Source of the DNA: Bifidobacteriaceae bacterium
GTDB taxonomy: Bacteria; Actinomycetota; Actinomycetes; Actinomycetales; WQXJ01
NCBI GenBank assembly: GCA_031270825.1
Contig: JAISXH010000026.1
Coordinates: 16,642 to 80,641 of the forward strand
Direction: 5' to 3'
Length of the DNA stretch: 64,000 nucleotides
In this document: positions 25,337 to 33,660 of the stretch, piece by piece
Layout: every line of letters begins with the position of its first letter
How positions within the stretch are numbered: position 1 is the stretch's first letter
Program-made: the position numbers and the translations under genes
Notes under the pieces: generated by a model
Database searches by the model: none
What the model saw: the letters and a program-made list of their open reading frames with translations, nothing else
Told to the model about the DNA's origin: nothing

Positions 25337-26419
25337 TCAACTGGCCACCCGCACGCAGAGCGCCAGGTGCTCCACCCAAGCATGCATGCCGGCGGCCCGG
25401 CCGACCAACTCGCCGTCGATCTGAATCAACTGCTCGGTCTCGCAGGCGACTCGGAACGACTGCGCTTGGCGGTAGATCATGCGGCCGGAGGCCCAGGCGG
25501 GGGTGAATCGGATGCCGACCGAGTGCAACACCACCTGGAAAGCCAGCGCCGCCCAGCCGACCAGGCCATGACGGGTCTCGACCATAGCCAGATCGAGTTT
25601 GCCGTCCGCCAAATCCGCATCCGGGACCAGATTGAGGCGGGCCGGCAACAGGCCGCAATTGCCAAACATGACTGAGCGGGCCAGGACCGCTTTGACGCCG
25701 TGGTCGCCGTGGAACCGCACCCGCACCGGCTTGTCGGCCAGGTGGTTGAAGCCGGAAATGAAGTAGGCCGGCCAGCCAAGGCGGCGTTTCAGGGCGGAAT
25801 CCGCCCCTGAGACCATGGCGGCGTCGAAGCCGAGACCGGAAATCACCAGGAAGGTCTCATGGTCCACCACCATCTCGCCTTGCGCCGTCCAAGCGGACAA
25901 GCGCCCCACATCGATCAGGCGGCGGTTCCCCGTCAGAGCGACTTCCAAAGCCTCGCGATTGGACACCAGCGGCAGTTTGAGGTTGCGCGCCAACAGATTC
26001 GCGGTGCCCAACGGCACAATGCCCATCGGGACGCCGGTTCCGCTGAGCCCCTCGGCCACAGCTCTGACTGTGCCATCCCCGCCGGCGGCCACCACAGTGC
26101 GCACCCCCGGCTCCATGGCGGCTCTGGCGGCCTGCGCGCCGCCCGGCGATTCGATGGTTGTCTCCAGCCACAGCGGGGCGCCCAGCCCTAGCTCGTCGCA
26201 CATGGCGTGGGCTGCGCGTTTGAAATCGGCGTAGCCGTTCTTCGACGGATTGGCGACAACGGCGACGCGGTCGATCTGGCCGCTGTCGCGCCGCAGTTGC
26301 GCGGTTCGCGCGAGCGTCCGCTGGGTCCGGCGCAACCGCATGAAGGCCGCCAACGCCGCCGTGCCGCCCGCCAGACCGGCCAGGCCGCCCAGAATGGCCA
26401 GCCATTCATACCAAGCCAT
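25337..26419 (-). CDS. diacylglycerol kinase-like (DAGK catalytic domain) protein
   Basis: A 360-residue protein with one N-terminal membrane helix (residues 5-26, LAILGGLAGLAGGTAALAAF) and a DAGK/sphingosine-kinase domain. The domain opens with VAVVANPSKNG, carries the ATP-binding GGDGTVRAVAEGL, and continues with MGIVPLGTANLLARNL. The C-terminal sandwich domain has NCGLLPARLNLVPDADLADGK split over two blocks. It probably phosphorylates a membrane lipid. I start at ATG 26419, where the transmembrane anchor begins; no clear ribosome-binding site is seen. Confidence 0.88.
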   Translation of the reverse strand: MAWYEWLAILGGLAGLAGGTAALAAFMRLRRTQRTLARTAQLRRDSGQIDRVAVVANPSKNGYADFKRAAHAMCDELGLGAPLWLETTIESPGGAQAARAAMEPGVRTVVAAGGDGTVRAVAEGLSGTGVPMGIVPLGTANLLARNLKLPLVSNREALEVALTGNRRLIDVGRLSAWTAQGEMVVDHETFLVISGLGFDAAMVSGADSALKRRLGWPAYFISGFNHLADKPVRVRFHGDHGVKAVLARSVMFGNCGLLPARLNLVPDADLADGKLDLAMVETRHGLVGWAALAFQVVLHSVGIRFTPAWASGRMIYRQAQSFRVACETEQLIQIDGELVGRAAGMHAWVEHLALCVRVAS

Positions 26420-26564
26420 TACCCAATTGTGCCGCCCCGCCCGTGCCCCGTCACATTTCTGGCTCGCCGGCCCGCCGCCGTGAACCGCCAAGTGCCTCGC
26501 CACCACGCGCCATCGCGCGCCGCCACGAACCGTTCCGAGCAGCCGCCAACTGCCACGAACCGCC

Positions 26565-26696
26565 GTCAGCACGATGCCGACCGGTCACCCAAGCGGGCCG
26601 CCTCCGCCCCGAGCACGCCGTCCCGCCGCCGTCAGCACGATGCCGACCGGTCGCCCAAGCGGGCCGCCTCCGCCCCGAGCACGTCGTCCCGCCGCC
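26565..26696. repeat. 66-bp direct tandem duplication upstream of serS
   Basis: Two nearly identical 66-bp copies (26565-26630 and 26631-26696) start with GTCAGCACGATGCCGACCGG and end with CCCGCCGCC, with only a few substitutions. The second copy ends 12 bp before the serS -10. The rest of the 300-bp gap has a short GCCACGAACCG repeat and no gene. Confidence 0.9.
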
Positions 26697-26707
26697 GAAG
26701 CAAACGG

Positions 26708-26713
26708 TAGGCT
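26708..26713 (+). promoter_or_regulatory. -10 element TAGGCT, leaderless start of serS
   Basis: TAGGCT is followed by 7 nt and the GTG start of serS, with no Shine-Dalgarno. Confidence 0.6.
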
Positions 26714-26720
26714 CGACCGA

Positions 26721-28004
26721 GTGATTGACCTCAAAGCCCTGCGCCAAGACCCCGACGCGGCCAGGACGTCGCAGCGCGCTCGGGGCGGCGACCCGGCTCT
26801 GGTCGACGCCATCCTGGCGGCAGATAGCCTCCATCGCGACGCGCTGGTCCGATTCGAGACCGCCCGCGCCGAACAAAAGGCTCTGGGCAAGCTGGTCGCC
26901 AAAGCCTCCGGCGAGGACAAGCGTGCCATGGTCGCCCAGGCACAGTCGATGGCCGCCCAGGTCAAGCAGGCGAGCGCGGACTTGGAGGCGGCGGCGGCGA
27001 ATCTGGACGCCACAGTTGAGGCCCTGCCGAACCTGATTGAGGCGGGCGCGCCCGCCGGCGGCGAAGACAAGTACGTGGTCCTGGGCCAGTCAGGCCAGGC
27101 GCCCGACTTCCGCCAGGCGGGATTCGAGCCTAAACCTCACGACGAATTGGGCGAACACCTGGGGATCATCGACACGGTCCGGGGCGCCAAAGTGTCGGGA
27201 TCGCGCTTCTACTACCTCAAGGGCGCCGGCGCCCGCCTCGAGCTGGCCCTCCTTGGCCACGCCATGGACCTCGCCACCGAGCTGGGCTTCACGCCCATGA
27301 TCACACCCACGCTGGTCCGCCCGGAGGTGATGGAGGGTACCGGCTTCTTAGGCGAGCACGCCGACGAGGTCTACTTCCTGCCCGCCGACGATCTCTATCT
27401 GACCGGCACCTCGGAGGTGGCGCTGGCCGGCTACCACAAGGATGAGATCCTGGACCTCAGCCAGGGCCCGCTGCGCTACGCCGGATGGTCGGCCTGCTAC
27501 CGCCGCGAAGCGGGCTCCTACGGCAAAGACACCAAGGGGATCTTCCGGGTCCACCAGTTCCACAAGGTCGAGCTGTTCGCGTACACCCATGAGCAAGACG
27601 CCCACGCCGAGCATGAGCGTTTGCTCCAACTCGAGGAGCGGATGCTGTCCGATGCCGCCATCCCCTATCGCGTGATCGACGTCCCGGCTGGCGATTTGGG
27701 CACGTCTGCGGCCCGCAAGTTCGATTGCGAGGCTTGGATCCCAAGCCAAGGCCGGTTCCGCGAGATGACGTCAACCTCGAATTGCACCACTTTCCAGGCC
27801 CGGCGCTTGAATATCCGCGAGCGCGCCGAAGACGGCGCCACCAGGCCGGTGGCCACCCTGAACGGCACTTTCGCCACCACCCGGTGGCTGGTGGCGATCC
27901 TCGAGAACCATCAGCAAGCCGACGGCTCGGTGGTGATCCCGGAGAAGCTGCGCCCGCAGATGGGCGGCTTGAGCGTGATCGAACCCGGAGGTTCGGTCGC
28001 TTGA
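26721..28004 (+). CDS. serS: seryl-tRNA synthetase
   Basis: A 427-residue class II synthetase that charges tRNA-Ser. The GTG at 26721 gives the family start [13 protein letters not shown] long coiled-coil tRNA-binding arm covers about residues 30-105. Class II motif 1 lies near [14 protein letters not shown], motif 2 is [14 protein letters not shown], and motif 3 is [15 protein letters not shown]. The TGTSEV serine pocket is present. The longer frame upstream runs through the 66-bp tandem duplication and is not coding. The stop overlaps the next gene by four bases (TTGA). Confidence 0.96.
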   Translation: MIDLKALRQDPDAARTSQRARGGDPALVDAILAADSLHRDALVRFETARAEQKALGKLVAKASGEDKRAMVAQAQSMAAQVKQASADLEAAAANLDATVEALPNLIEAGAPAGGEDKYVVLGQSGQAPDFRQAGFEPKPHDELGEHLGIIDTVRGAKVSGSRFYYLKGAGARLELALLGHAMDLATELGFTPMITPTLVRPEVMEGTGFLGEHADEVYFLPADDLYLTGTSEVALAGYHKDEILDLSQGPLRYAGWSACYRREAGSYGKDTKGIFRVHQFHKVELFAYTHEQDAHAEHERLLQLEERMLSDAAIPYRVIDVPAGDLGTSAARKFDCEAWIPSQGRFREMTSTSNCTTFQARRLNIRERAEDGATRPVATLNGTFATTRWLVAILENHQQADGSVVIPEKLRPQMGGLSVIEPGGSVA

Positions 28005-28819
28005 GCATCCTCACCCGGACGGTCGCGCCACAAGTCCTGCTCGCTGTCGACATCGACGGCACCTTGCTGACCTGGGACGGCGAACTCTTCGACTCCGCCG
28101 AGCGAGCGATCAAACGGGTTTTGGCGGCGCCCGAGATCGAACTGGTCCTGGCCACCGGCCGTGCCGTCCATTCCACCGTCGGGGTGGCCCGGCGCCTCGG
28201 GATCAGACACGGATTGGCCGTCTGCTGCAACGGCTCGGCCACCATCCGCCTCGATCCCGATCTGCCCGGCGGCTGGGAACTGATCGATGTCGTCACCTTT
28301 GACGCCGCCCCGGCCATCGCCTCGATCCGCCGCCGTCTACCGGATGCGCGTTTGGCGGTGGAGGACCTGGGATACGGATTCAAGGTCACAGCCCACTTCC
28401 CCTCCGGGGAATTGGACGGCGAAGTCCGCGTCGTCAGCGACGAAGAACTCGGCCGCGACCCGGCCACCCGCGTGATCTTGCGGGACACCGACCTCACCCT
28501 CGACGAACTGCACGCGGTGGTCGAAGAGACCAAGCTGCCAGACGTGGCCTACGCGGTCGGCTGGACCGGCTGGGTCGATCTCAACCCGCCGGGAGTCTCC
28601 AAAGCCTCGGCTCTGGAGGCGATCAGACGCCAACTGGGCGTCGAATCCCACCTGACGGTCGCTGTCGGCGATGGCGGCAACGACATCACTATGCTCGAAT
28701 GGGCCGGTCGGGGAGTGGCCATGGGAGGCTCGCGGCAGGATGTGGTGGCGGCGGCCGACGAGGAAACAGGCCCGATCGACCAAGAGGGGCTGGCGAGCGT
28801 TATCAACTCGCTGTTCTGA
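28001..28819 (+). CDS. HAD-superfamily Cof-type phosphatase
   Basis: A 272-residue HAD hydrolase of the Cof/IIB type. Motif I is DIDGTLL with the nucleophile Asp near residue 18, motif II is the LATGR region, and motif IV is [10 protein letters not shown]. The TTG start at 28001 is preceded by GGAGG and overlaps the serS stop, so it is coupled to serS. Such enzymes dephosphorylate sugar phosphates or flavin/nucleotide intermediates; the substrate cannot be read from sequence. Confidence 0.88.
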   Translation: MSILTRTVAPQVLLAVDIDGTLLTWDGELFDSAERAIKRVLAAPEIELVLATGRAVHSTVGVARRLGIRHGLAVCCNGSATIRLDPDLPGGWELIDVVTFDAAPAIASIRRRLPDARLAVEDLGYGFKVTAHFPSGELDGEVRVVSDEELGRDPATRVILRDTDLTLDELHAVVEETKLPDVAYAVGWTGWVDLNPPGVSKASALEAIRRQLGVESHLTVAVGDGGNDITMLEWAGRGVAMGGSRQDVVAAADEETGPIDQEGLASVINSLF

Positions 28820-28842
28820 CACCACGACTGGATAGGAGACCC

Positions 28843-29685
28843 ATGCGCCTGGCGACCCTGCGAACCGGACCGCAGCACCAGCGGACCGTCGCGGCCCGAA
28901 TCGAAGGTGATGAGGCCGTCATCTTGGAAGCGTTCGCCGATGTCGGCGCCGTGCTGGCGGCCGAGGCTCTTCAGTCCGCGCGGTCCGTTGACGGACCCCG
29001 CGCCAAGTTGGACCAAGCCCACTTCGCCCCGGTTGTGACCCGGCCCGGCAAGATCTTGTGCGTCGGCATGAACTATCGCGCCCACGTGGTTGAGATGGGC
29101 CGCGCCGCGCCTCCCCATCCGGCGCTGTTCGCCAAATGGAAGGAGTCGCTGATCGGGGCGGGCGAGGCGATCCAGTTGCCGCCCGAATCGAGACAGGTCG
29201 ACTGGGAAGGCGAACTGGCCGTCATAGTGGGCAAACGCCTGCGGCGAGCCGATTTGCTCGAAGCGGCCGAAGGGATCGGCGGATACACCCTGATGTGCGA
29301 CACGTCGATGCGTGATTGGCAATACCGAAGCTCCCAATGGATGCAAGGCAAGACCTGGGAGAAGTCAACGCCGCTGGGTCCGTGGATGGCGACGCCGGAC
29401 GAACTCGCCGATGACGCGGAGCTGACCACCGCAGTGGACGGCCAGGAAGTCCAGCGGGGGCGGATCGCGGACCAGGTCATCAGCCCGGCGGGACTGATTT
29501 CCTACGTTTCGACTTTCATCACACTCGAGCCGGGAGACGTGATAGCGACGGGAACGCCGGGTGGCGTGGGGCACGCCAGGCGGCCGCCGGTCTATCTCAA
29601 ACCGGGCCAAGAAATCGAAATCGAGGTGACCGGAATAGGCCGGTTAAGTTCTAATGTCGCCAACGAGGCGGTTCCTGGGCCATGA
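28843..29685 (+). CDS. fumarylacetoacetate hydrolase-family protein
   Basis: A 280-residue enzyme. The FAH core starts at KILCVGMNYRAHVVEMG, with metal-ligand Glu residues in VDWEGELAVIVG and GYTLMCDTSMRD. The C-terminal signature is GDVIATGTPGGVG. The family includes fumarylpyruvate and acylpyruvate hydrolases and oxaloacetate decarboxylases (FAHD1). ATG at 28843 has AGGAGA upstream. It follows the HAD gene after 23 bp, so it probably belongs to the serS operon. Confidence 0.9.
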   Translation: MRLATLRTGPQHQRTVAARIEGDEAVILEAFADVGAVLAAEALQSARSVDGPRAKLDQAHFAPVVTRPGKILCVGMNYRAHVVEMGRAAPPHPALFAKWKESLIGAGEAIQLPPESRQVDWEGELAVIVGKRLRRADLLEAAEGIGGYTLMCDTSMRDWQYRSSQWMQGKTWEKSTPLGPWMATPDELADDAELTTAVDGQEVQRGRIADQVISPAGLISYVSTFITLEPGDVIATGTPGGVGHARRPPVYLKPGQEIEIEVTGIGRLSSNVANEAVPGP

Positions 29686-29692
29686 TTGACGG

Positions 29693-30976
29693 ATGGTCCA
29701 GTTAGGGTTGGGTCAAGTGGACGCGGACGCCCCAGCACTTGACCAGGGCTTGTCTGCCGCCGCGCTAACGCGCGTCGCGGTGGACAGTCCCGACCTCCAG
29801 GTGCGCGTTGCTTGGCATCGCAACGTCGATCGCCCGTTGCTCGAATGGCTGCGCGACAACGGCGAGCCGCCGGCAGCGCGGGTGGCACGAGTGCGCTTGG
29901 CGGCGCGCGCCATCAACGCCGCCCGCGACGCGGAAGAGGCCGCTCAGGCGGATAGCTCAGCGGACAAGACCACAACCGCCGCAGTTGAGAACCGTTCAGC
30001 CGGGCAGGGTCCGGCCGTCAGCGTTTCGCTTGGCGACGCCGACGCGACGCCGGCATCGGGCATCGACGTGACGCCCGTGCCCGATGCCGCCCCGACCGTC
30101 TCCGCCGAACCCGACCTCCCAGCCCCGCCGGTGGGGGGGACCAGCTCTATCCGGTCCGTCCTCAGCGGCGAGCCGCTACCCCGCCGGCCGAAGACGGCCC
30201 CGCTGCTGACAGCGGTCCACCGACCGCTGGCGTCACGTATCCCCAGGGCGGTGGCAGGGGGCCATCGGCCCGCCACCGCGCCTCCGGCCGCAGTTGCGAT
30301 CAAACGCGAGAAGGCCGCCGAGGAGCTCGCGCCGGCCCCGGCCAAGAAGCCGCGCCCATTACCGACACAGGGCGAAGCAACAAGCGTCGCCGTTTCCCCT
30401 CCGGCGCACTCCCCCCGGCACGCCGCCGAGCCAAGCCCCGAAGTTCTCCCGATTGACCCGATCATTCACCCCGCCCAGCCGTTGGTCCAACCGGGAGTAG
30501 ACCCGCTGCTGGGCGATCCGCGCACGCCATGGCCGCCCGCCTCTCTAATCGAACCAACCGAGGACGCCCCGGCCGCCCGAATCGGGATCACCAGACTTAC
30601 GACTGCGGAGCCCGCCACTGTCAAACCCACGACTGCGAAACCCGCGACCGCCAAACCCGCGACTGCGAAACCGGCTGGCGCCAAACCCGCGACCGCGAGG
30701 CCTGCCGGCGCTAAGCCTGCCGGCGCCAGGCCTGCTGGTGGCGGAGCGCGGGAACGAAGCGGCGACCGCACGGCATCGGCCCAGAACCAGGCGCCACGGC
30801 CCACGCCGCCGCGCTTCGGACCTGGGCTGATGGCCCTGGTGATCCTGGCGGTGGCACTACTCGTGGCCTGTGTCGTGGTGGGCGCGCTGATGGTGGGCGG
30901 CGTCATCGAAACCGCCGCCGGGGCCACCGACACCGCCGCAGCCGGACCGGGTTGGCTCGACGGTTGGCGCCGATAA
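29693..30976 (+). CDS. membrane protein with LRV-like domain and Pro/Ala/Lys repeats
   Basis: A 427-residue protein. Residues 1-65 resemble the actinobacterial leucine-rich-repeat-variant domain (DLQVRVAWHRNVDRPLLEWL). A long disordered Ala/Pro-rich region follows. At about residues 300-350 tandem KPAT/KPAG units occur. One transmembrane helix at about residues 385-410 (LMALVILAVALLVACVVVG) precedes a short tail. It is likely a tail-anchored cytoplasmic scaffold or envelope protein; the function is unknown. It starts 7 bp after the FAH gene without a clear ribosome-binding site. Confidence 0.7.
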   Translation: MVQLGLGQVDADAPALDQGLSAAALTRVAVDSPDLQVRVAWHRNVDRPLLEWLRDNGEPPAARVARVRLAARAINAARDAEEAAQADSSADKTTTAAVENRSAGQGPAVSVSLGDADATPASGIDVTPVPDAAPTVSAEPDLPAPPVGGTSSIRSVLSGEPLPRRPKTAPLLTAVHRPLASRIPRAVAGGHRPATAPPAAVAIKREKAAEELAPAPAKKPRPLPTQGEATSVAVSPPAHSPRHAAEPSPEVLPIDPIIHPAQPLVQPGVDPLLGDPRTPWPPASLIEPTEDAPAARIGITRLTTAEPATVKPTTAKPATAKPATAKPAGAKPATARPAGAKPAGARPAGGGARERSGDRTASAQNQAPRPTPPRFGPGLMALVILAVALLVACVVVGALMVGGVIETAAGATDTAAAGPGWLDGWRR

Positions 30977-30991
30977 CGCCGTGGCCTTATC

Positions 30992-31155
30992 AGCAAGCCG
31001 GTGGATAAACCGGTTTCCTAGGCCGAAGCAGCCTTTTCCTTCCGCGTTTCCGCTGGTCAGCGTTCCGCTGCTGCGCGTCAACACGGTCGGAGCGTGGTTG
31101 TTCACCACGCTCCTAGCCGGTGAATGAACCGGCTTCCCGGGGCCGAGGCGGCACC
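30992..31155 (-). repeat. dispersed hairpin-bounded element, copy A (plus partial second copy)
   Basis: It is the reverse complement of the element at 47244-47377. An AAGCCGGT/ACCGGTTT hairpin lies near 30995, the conserved core follows, and a perfect 10-bp hairpin GGAGCGTGGT/ACCACGCTCC closes it at 31089-31113. Directly after it, 31115-31155 repeats the first hairpin and the start of the core (GCCGGTGAATGAACCGGC, then GGCCGAGGCGGCAC). It sits between two convergent genes. Confidence 0.85.
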
Positions 31156-31168
31156 TACTGCCGAGCCC

Positions 31169-31993
31169 TCAGATCAGGAGGTCCGCGACCGGCTCGATCA
31201 GTCCGGGACCGTTGTTTCTGACCGAGCCCACGGCACGGCCCACTTCGCGGGGGATCAGTTCCGGGTCGGGGATCGCCTCTATTAGAGCGCCCACCGCCGC
31301 AGGCGTGTTCAAATCGGGGCTCAACCACGGCTCCCACAGCTCTCCAGGCACCACCAGCGGCATCCGATCATGGATGTCGCCTAGCGAGTCGGTCGCCGCT
31401 CGGGTCACAATTGTGAATGTGACCAGCGGGGCCGCGCGGGCGCTTGGGTCATCCTGGTCGACATCTGGTTGAGGCGGCGGGCGCCACCACTCGTAGAGCC
31501 CGGCCATGGCGATCAAGCCCTCATCCTCGGGGTGGAGAAAGAACGGCCGCTTCGCGCCCCGCACGCCCGCCTGCCACTCGAAGTACCCGGCCGCCGGGAT
31601 CAGGGCCCGCCGCGCCTTGGCCGCGGCGCGGAAGGCCGGTTTGACGGTGATGGTCTCACTACGCGCGTTGATCAGCCTGGCCCCGATCGACCGGTCCTTG
31701 GCCCAGGAGGGCACCAGCCCCCAACGGGCGGCGCGGACCTCACGCGGACGGGAGGGCTGGACGAGGGCCCCGGCGGCATCACTTGTGGCGGTCCCGATCT
31801 GATCGTCGAGGCCGCGCGGTTCATCCCCACTGTGCCCACTGGCGCGGGCGGACGGGGTCAACTCGCGGATCAGCGGCGCCTGGTTGGTCGGCGCCACGTT
31901 CCAAGACGGCCCCGGCAACTCAGTTATCTGATCGGCGTTGAACACACCCGCCAACTCAGCCGGGTCGAAATAGCTCACGAACCTGCCGCACAT
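31169..31993 (-). CDS. SRAP-domain protein (YedK/HMCES family)
   Basis: A 274-residue protein that in known relatives crosslinks to abasic sites in single-stranded DNA. ATG at 31993 makes Cys the second residue (MCGRFVSY), as needed because the Met is removed to expose the reactive Cys. The other active-site parts are present: WNVAPTNQAP, the INARSE block, and GDIHDRMPLVV with the catalytic His. TAGCCT lies 7 nt before the ATG, so it is probably leaderless. An insertion at about residues 60-85 is low-complexity. Confidence 0.93.
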   Translation of the reverse strand: MCGRFVSYFDPAELAGVFNADQITELPGPSWNVAPTNQAPLIRELTPSARASGHSGDEPRGLDDQIGTATSDAAGALVQPSRPREVRAARWGLVPSWAKDRSIGARLINARSETITVKPAFRAAAKARRALIPAAGYFEWQAGVRGAKRPFFLHPEDEGLIAMAGLYEWWRPPPQPDVDQDDPSARAAPLVTFTIVTRAATDSLGDIHDRMPLVVPGELWEPWLSPDLNTPAAVGALIEAIPDPELIPREVGRAVGSVRNNGPGLIEPVADLLI

Positions 31994-32000
31994 GCTCCCC

Positions 32001-32006
32001 AGGCTA
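32001..32006 (-). promoter_or_regulatory. -10 element TAGCCT, leaderless start of the SRAP gene
   Basis: On the minus strand TAGCCT is followed by 7 nt and the ATG. Confidence 0.5.
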
Positions 32007-32068
32007 GCGACAACCAGCCCTGGAGGAGGCGTTGGCGCCGGTGTTGTCTTGTGCCCGGGCGCAAATGG

Positions 32069-32139
32069 AGCGGGCGACGGGAATCGAACCCGCACTGGCA
32101 GCTTGGGAAGCTGCTGTTCTGCCATTGAACTACGCCCGC
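32069..32139 (-). tRNA. tRNA-Gly (anticodon CCC)
   Basis: The minus strand folds with acceptor GCGGGCG/CGCCCGC, D-arm GTTCAATGGCAGAAC, anticodon loop TTCCCAA (anticodon CCC, reads GGG), and T-arm GGGTTCGATTCCC. CCA is not encoded. Confidence 0.95.
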
Positions 32140-32198
32140 ACAGCCCTACGTGCATACCCAATCCACCGACCTGGGGCGGAAACCCCTTCTTCTAATCG

Positions 32199-32440
32199 GA
32201 AGTGCAACACCCTTCCTAGGATGAGGACTGTCAAAGGTTCTCTACTGGGAAGGGTGCTGCTGTGGGCCAACGTTACCGTCATTTGTGCGCTGAGGAGCGG
32301 ACGGCCATTGAGAAGATGGGATCCGAGGGGAGATCGACGCCGGATCAGCGGCTCGGCCCCAGGTCTGGGCCCGCCGGGCAAACCGGCGCAAGAATCGCCG
32401 CTTTGTCCGCGAGACCGTGCCAATGCCAGGATGGGTACGA
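32199..32440 (+). mobile_element. 5' remnant of an IS30-family insertion sequence
   Basis: AAGTGCAACACCCTTCC near 32201 looks like an IS30-type terminal repeat and recurs inverted as GGAAGGGTGCTGC before the gene. From GTG 32262 the frame reads MGQRYRHLCAEERTAIEKMG, the classic IS30 transposase N terminus, then loses homology. A basic segment in another frame (NRRKNRRFVRET, about 32387) may be later transposase sequence after a deletion. The element is dead and lies directly upstream of the nickel permease gene. Confidence 0.7.
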
Positions 32441-32498
32441 TCCCTTATGGAGACGGTGCCATGGCGGCCCCGACCGACGACCCGCGCTAGGAGTGACA

Positions 32499-33503
32499 AT
32501 GCATGTGCCAGATCATTTCTTGAATGACCCAACTTCTGCTGTGACCGGCGCCCTGGCCGTGAGCGCGCTCGCCTTGGCGGTACGCCAATCGCGACGGCAA
32601 ACACGGACCTGGGACGAACCAGCCAGTTCCGGCGAGGCGAGCAAGACTTCTGCCCTGATGTCGCTGGGGGACCGCAGCGGGGCGCCCGCGTTCGCGGCCA
32701 CCACGGCATTGGTGTTCGGCCTCCAGATGCTCAATTACCCAGTCGCCTCCGGGACCAGCGGGCACCTGCTCGGCGGCGCCCTGGCGGCCGCGCTGCTGGG
32801 ACCGGCGCGTGGCATTCTGGCGGTCAGCACGGTATTGGTGGTGCAGGCTTTGGCCTTCGCCGATGGCGGTCTGAGCGCGCTTGGGACCAACATCCTACTG
32901 ATGGCGGTGGTGGCAACGCTGACGGGCTGGGCCGTGGAACGGGCACGGCCGCGCGGCGCGGTCGGCATCGGCGCCGTGGCCGCGCTGGGAGGCGCGGTCT
33001 CCGTGCCGGTGACGGCTGGGGCGTTCACCTTGCTCTACGCGCTCAGCGGGACCATGCCGGTGGCGTTCGGGGCCTTGGCCGGGTCGATGCTCGGGGTGCA
33101 CGCGCTCATCGGCCTGGGCGAGGGCCTGATCACCGGCCTGGTGGTCGGCCTGGTGGCCGCCTGGGCGCCCGGCTTCGCGGCCATCGACGTGCGTCAGCGC
33201 ACCGGGCGGCCGGCCGTGTTCGCGCTCGGGGGGATGGCCGTGGTGGCCGCCGCGCTGCTGTCGCCGCTGGCGTCCTCGGCGCCTGACGGGTTGGAGTACG
33301 CGGCGACGGCGGTCGGATTCGCCGATGCCGCCCGGGCGCATTCATTCGATGCCAGCGCCCTGGCCGATTATGGCTCCGCCACCGGTCTGAGCGTCGGTCT
33401 GGTCGGCTTGATCGGCCTGGCCACCTGCGCGATATTGGCATTCGCGGCGGCGCCGCTGCTGCGCGTTCGCCGGCTGCCGACGGCGCTGGAAGCGCCCGCC
33501 TGA
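32499..33503 (+). CDS. nickel/cobalt ECF permease component with PDGLE domain (NikMN type)
   Basis: A 334-residue membrane protein. It starts MHVPDHFL, where Met1 and His2 are the metal ligands of CbiM/NikM. About seven helices form the CbiM-type substrate-binding part, and the C-terminal ~100 residues carry the PDGLE motif (SSAPDGLEYAA) of CbiN/NikN-like domains, so M and N are fused. ATG at 32499 has TAGGAG upstream. A long in-frame read-through from the IS30 remnant is coincidental. No ATPase or T component lies next to it. Placed just before the hydrogenase genes, it most likely brings in nickel for them. Confidence 0.88.
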   Translation: MHVPDHFLNDPTSAVTGALAVSALALAVRQSRRQTRTWDEPASSGEASKTSALMSLGDRSGAPAFAATTALVFGLQMLNYPVASGTSGHLLGGALAAALLGPARGILAVSTVLVVQALAFADGGLSALGTNILLMAVVATLTGWAVERARPRGAVGIGAVAALGGAVSVPVTAGAFTLLYALSGTMPVAFGALAGSMLGVHALIGLGEGLITGLVVGLVAAWAPGFAAIDVRQRTGRPAVFALGGMAVVAAALLSPLASSAPDGLEYAATAVGFADAARAHSFDASALADYGSATGLSVGLVGLIGLATCAILAFAAAPLLRVRRLPTALEAPA

Positions 33504-33560
33504 GTGGTCGACACTTCGCACAGATGCGGGACAAAGGTCCGGATGCCGGGCATATTTGTG

Positions 33561-33566
33561 TAGAAT
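33561..33566 (+). promoter_or_regulatory. -10 element TAGAAT of the hydrogenase operon
   Basis: TAGAAT lies about 95 bp before the small-subunit start, in the only sizeable gap before the hydrogenase genes. No good -35 is seen, so an activator may be needed. Confidence 0.4.
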
Positions 33567-33660
33567 CTGCGTGGGCGCAGCAAGGGAGCCGTTCTAACGA
33601 TCACGGCCTTGTGTTGTGGTCGTGGCCATGATTCCCCGAGACCCAGTGAGAGGCGATGGC

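Noticed and set aside
30992..31155. Simple rho-independent terminator between convergent genes
   Set aside because: The hairpins belong to a 130-bp element that recurs in other contexts and no T-runs follow, although termination could still be a side effect.
32262..32498. N-terminal extension of the nickel permease reading through from the IS30 remnant
   Set aside because: The permease needs Met1-His2 at its N terminus for metal binding and has its own TAGGAG signal; the upstream part is transposase-like.
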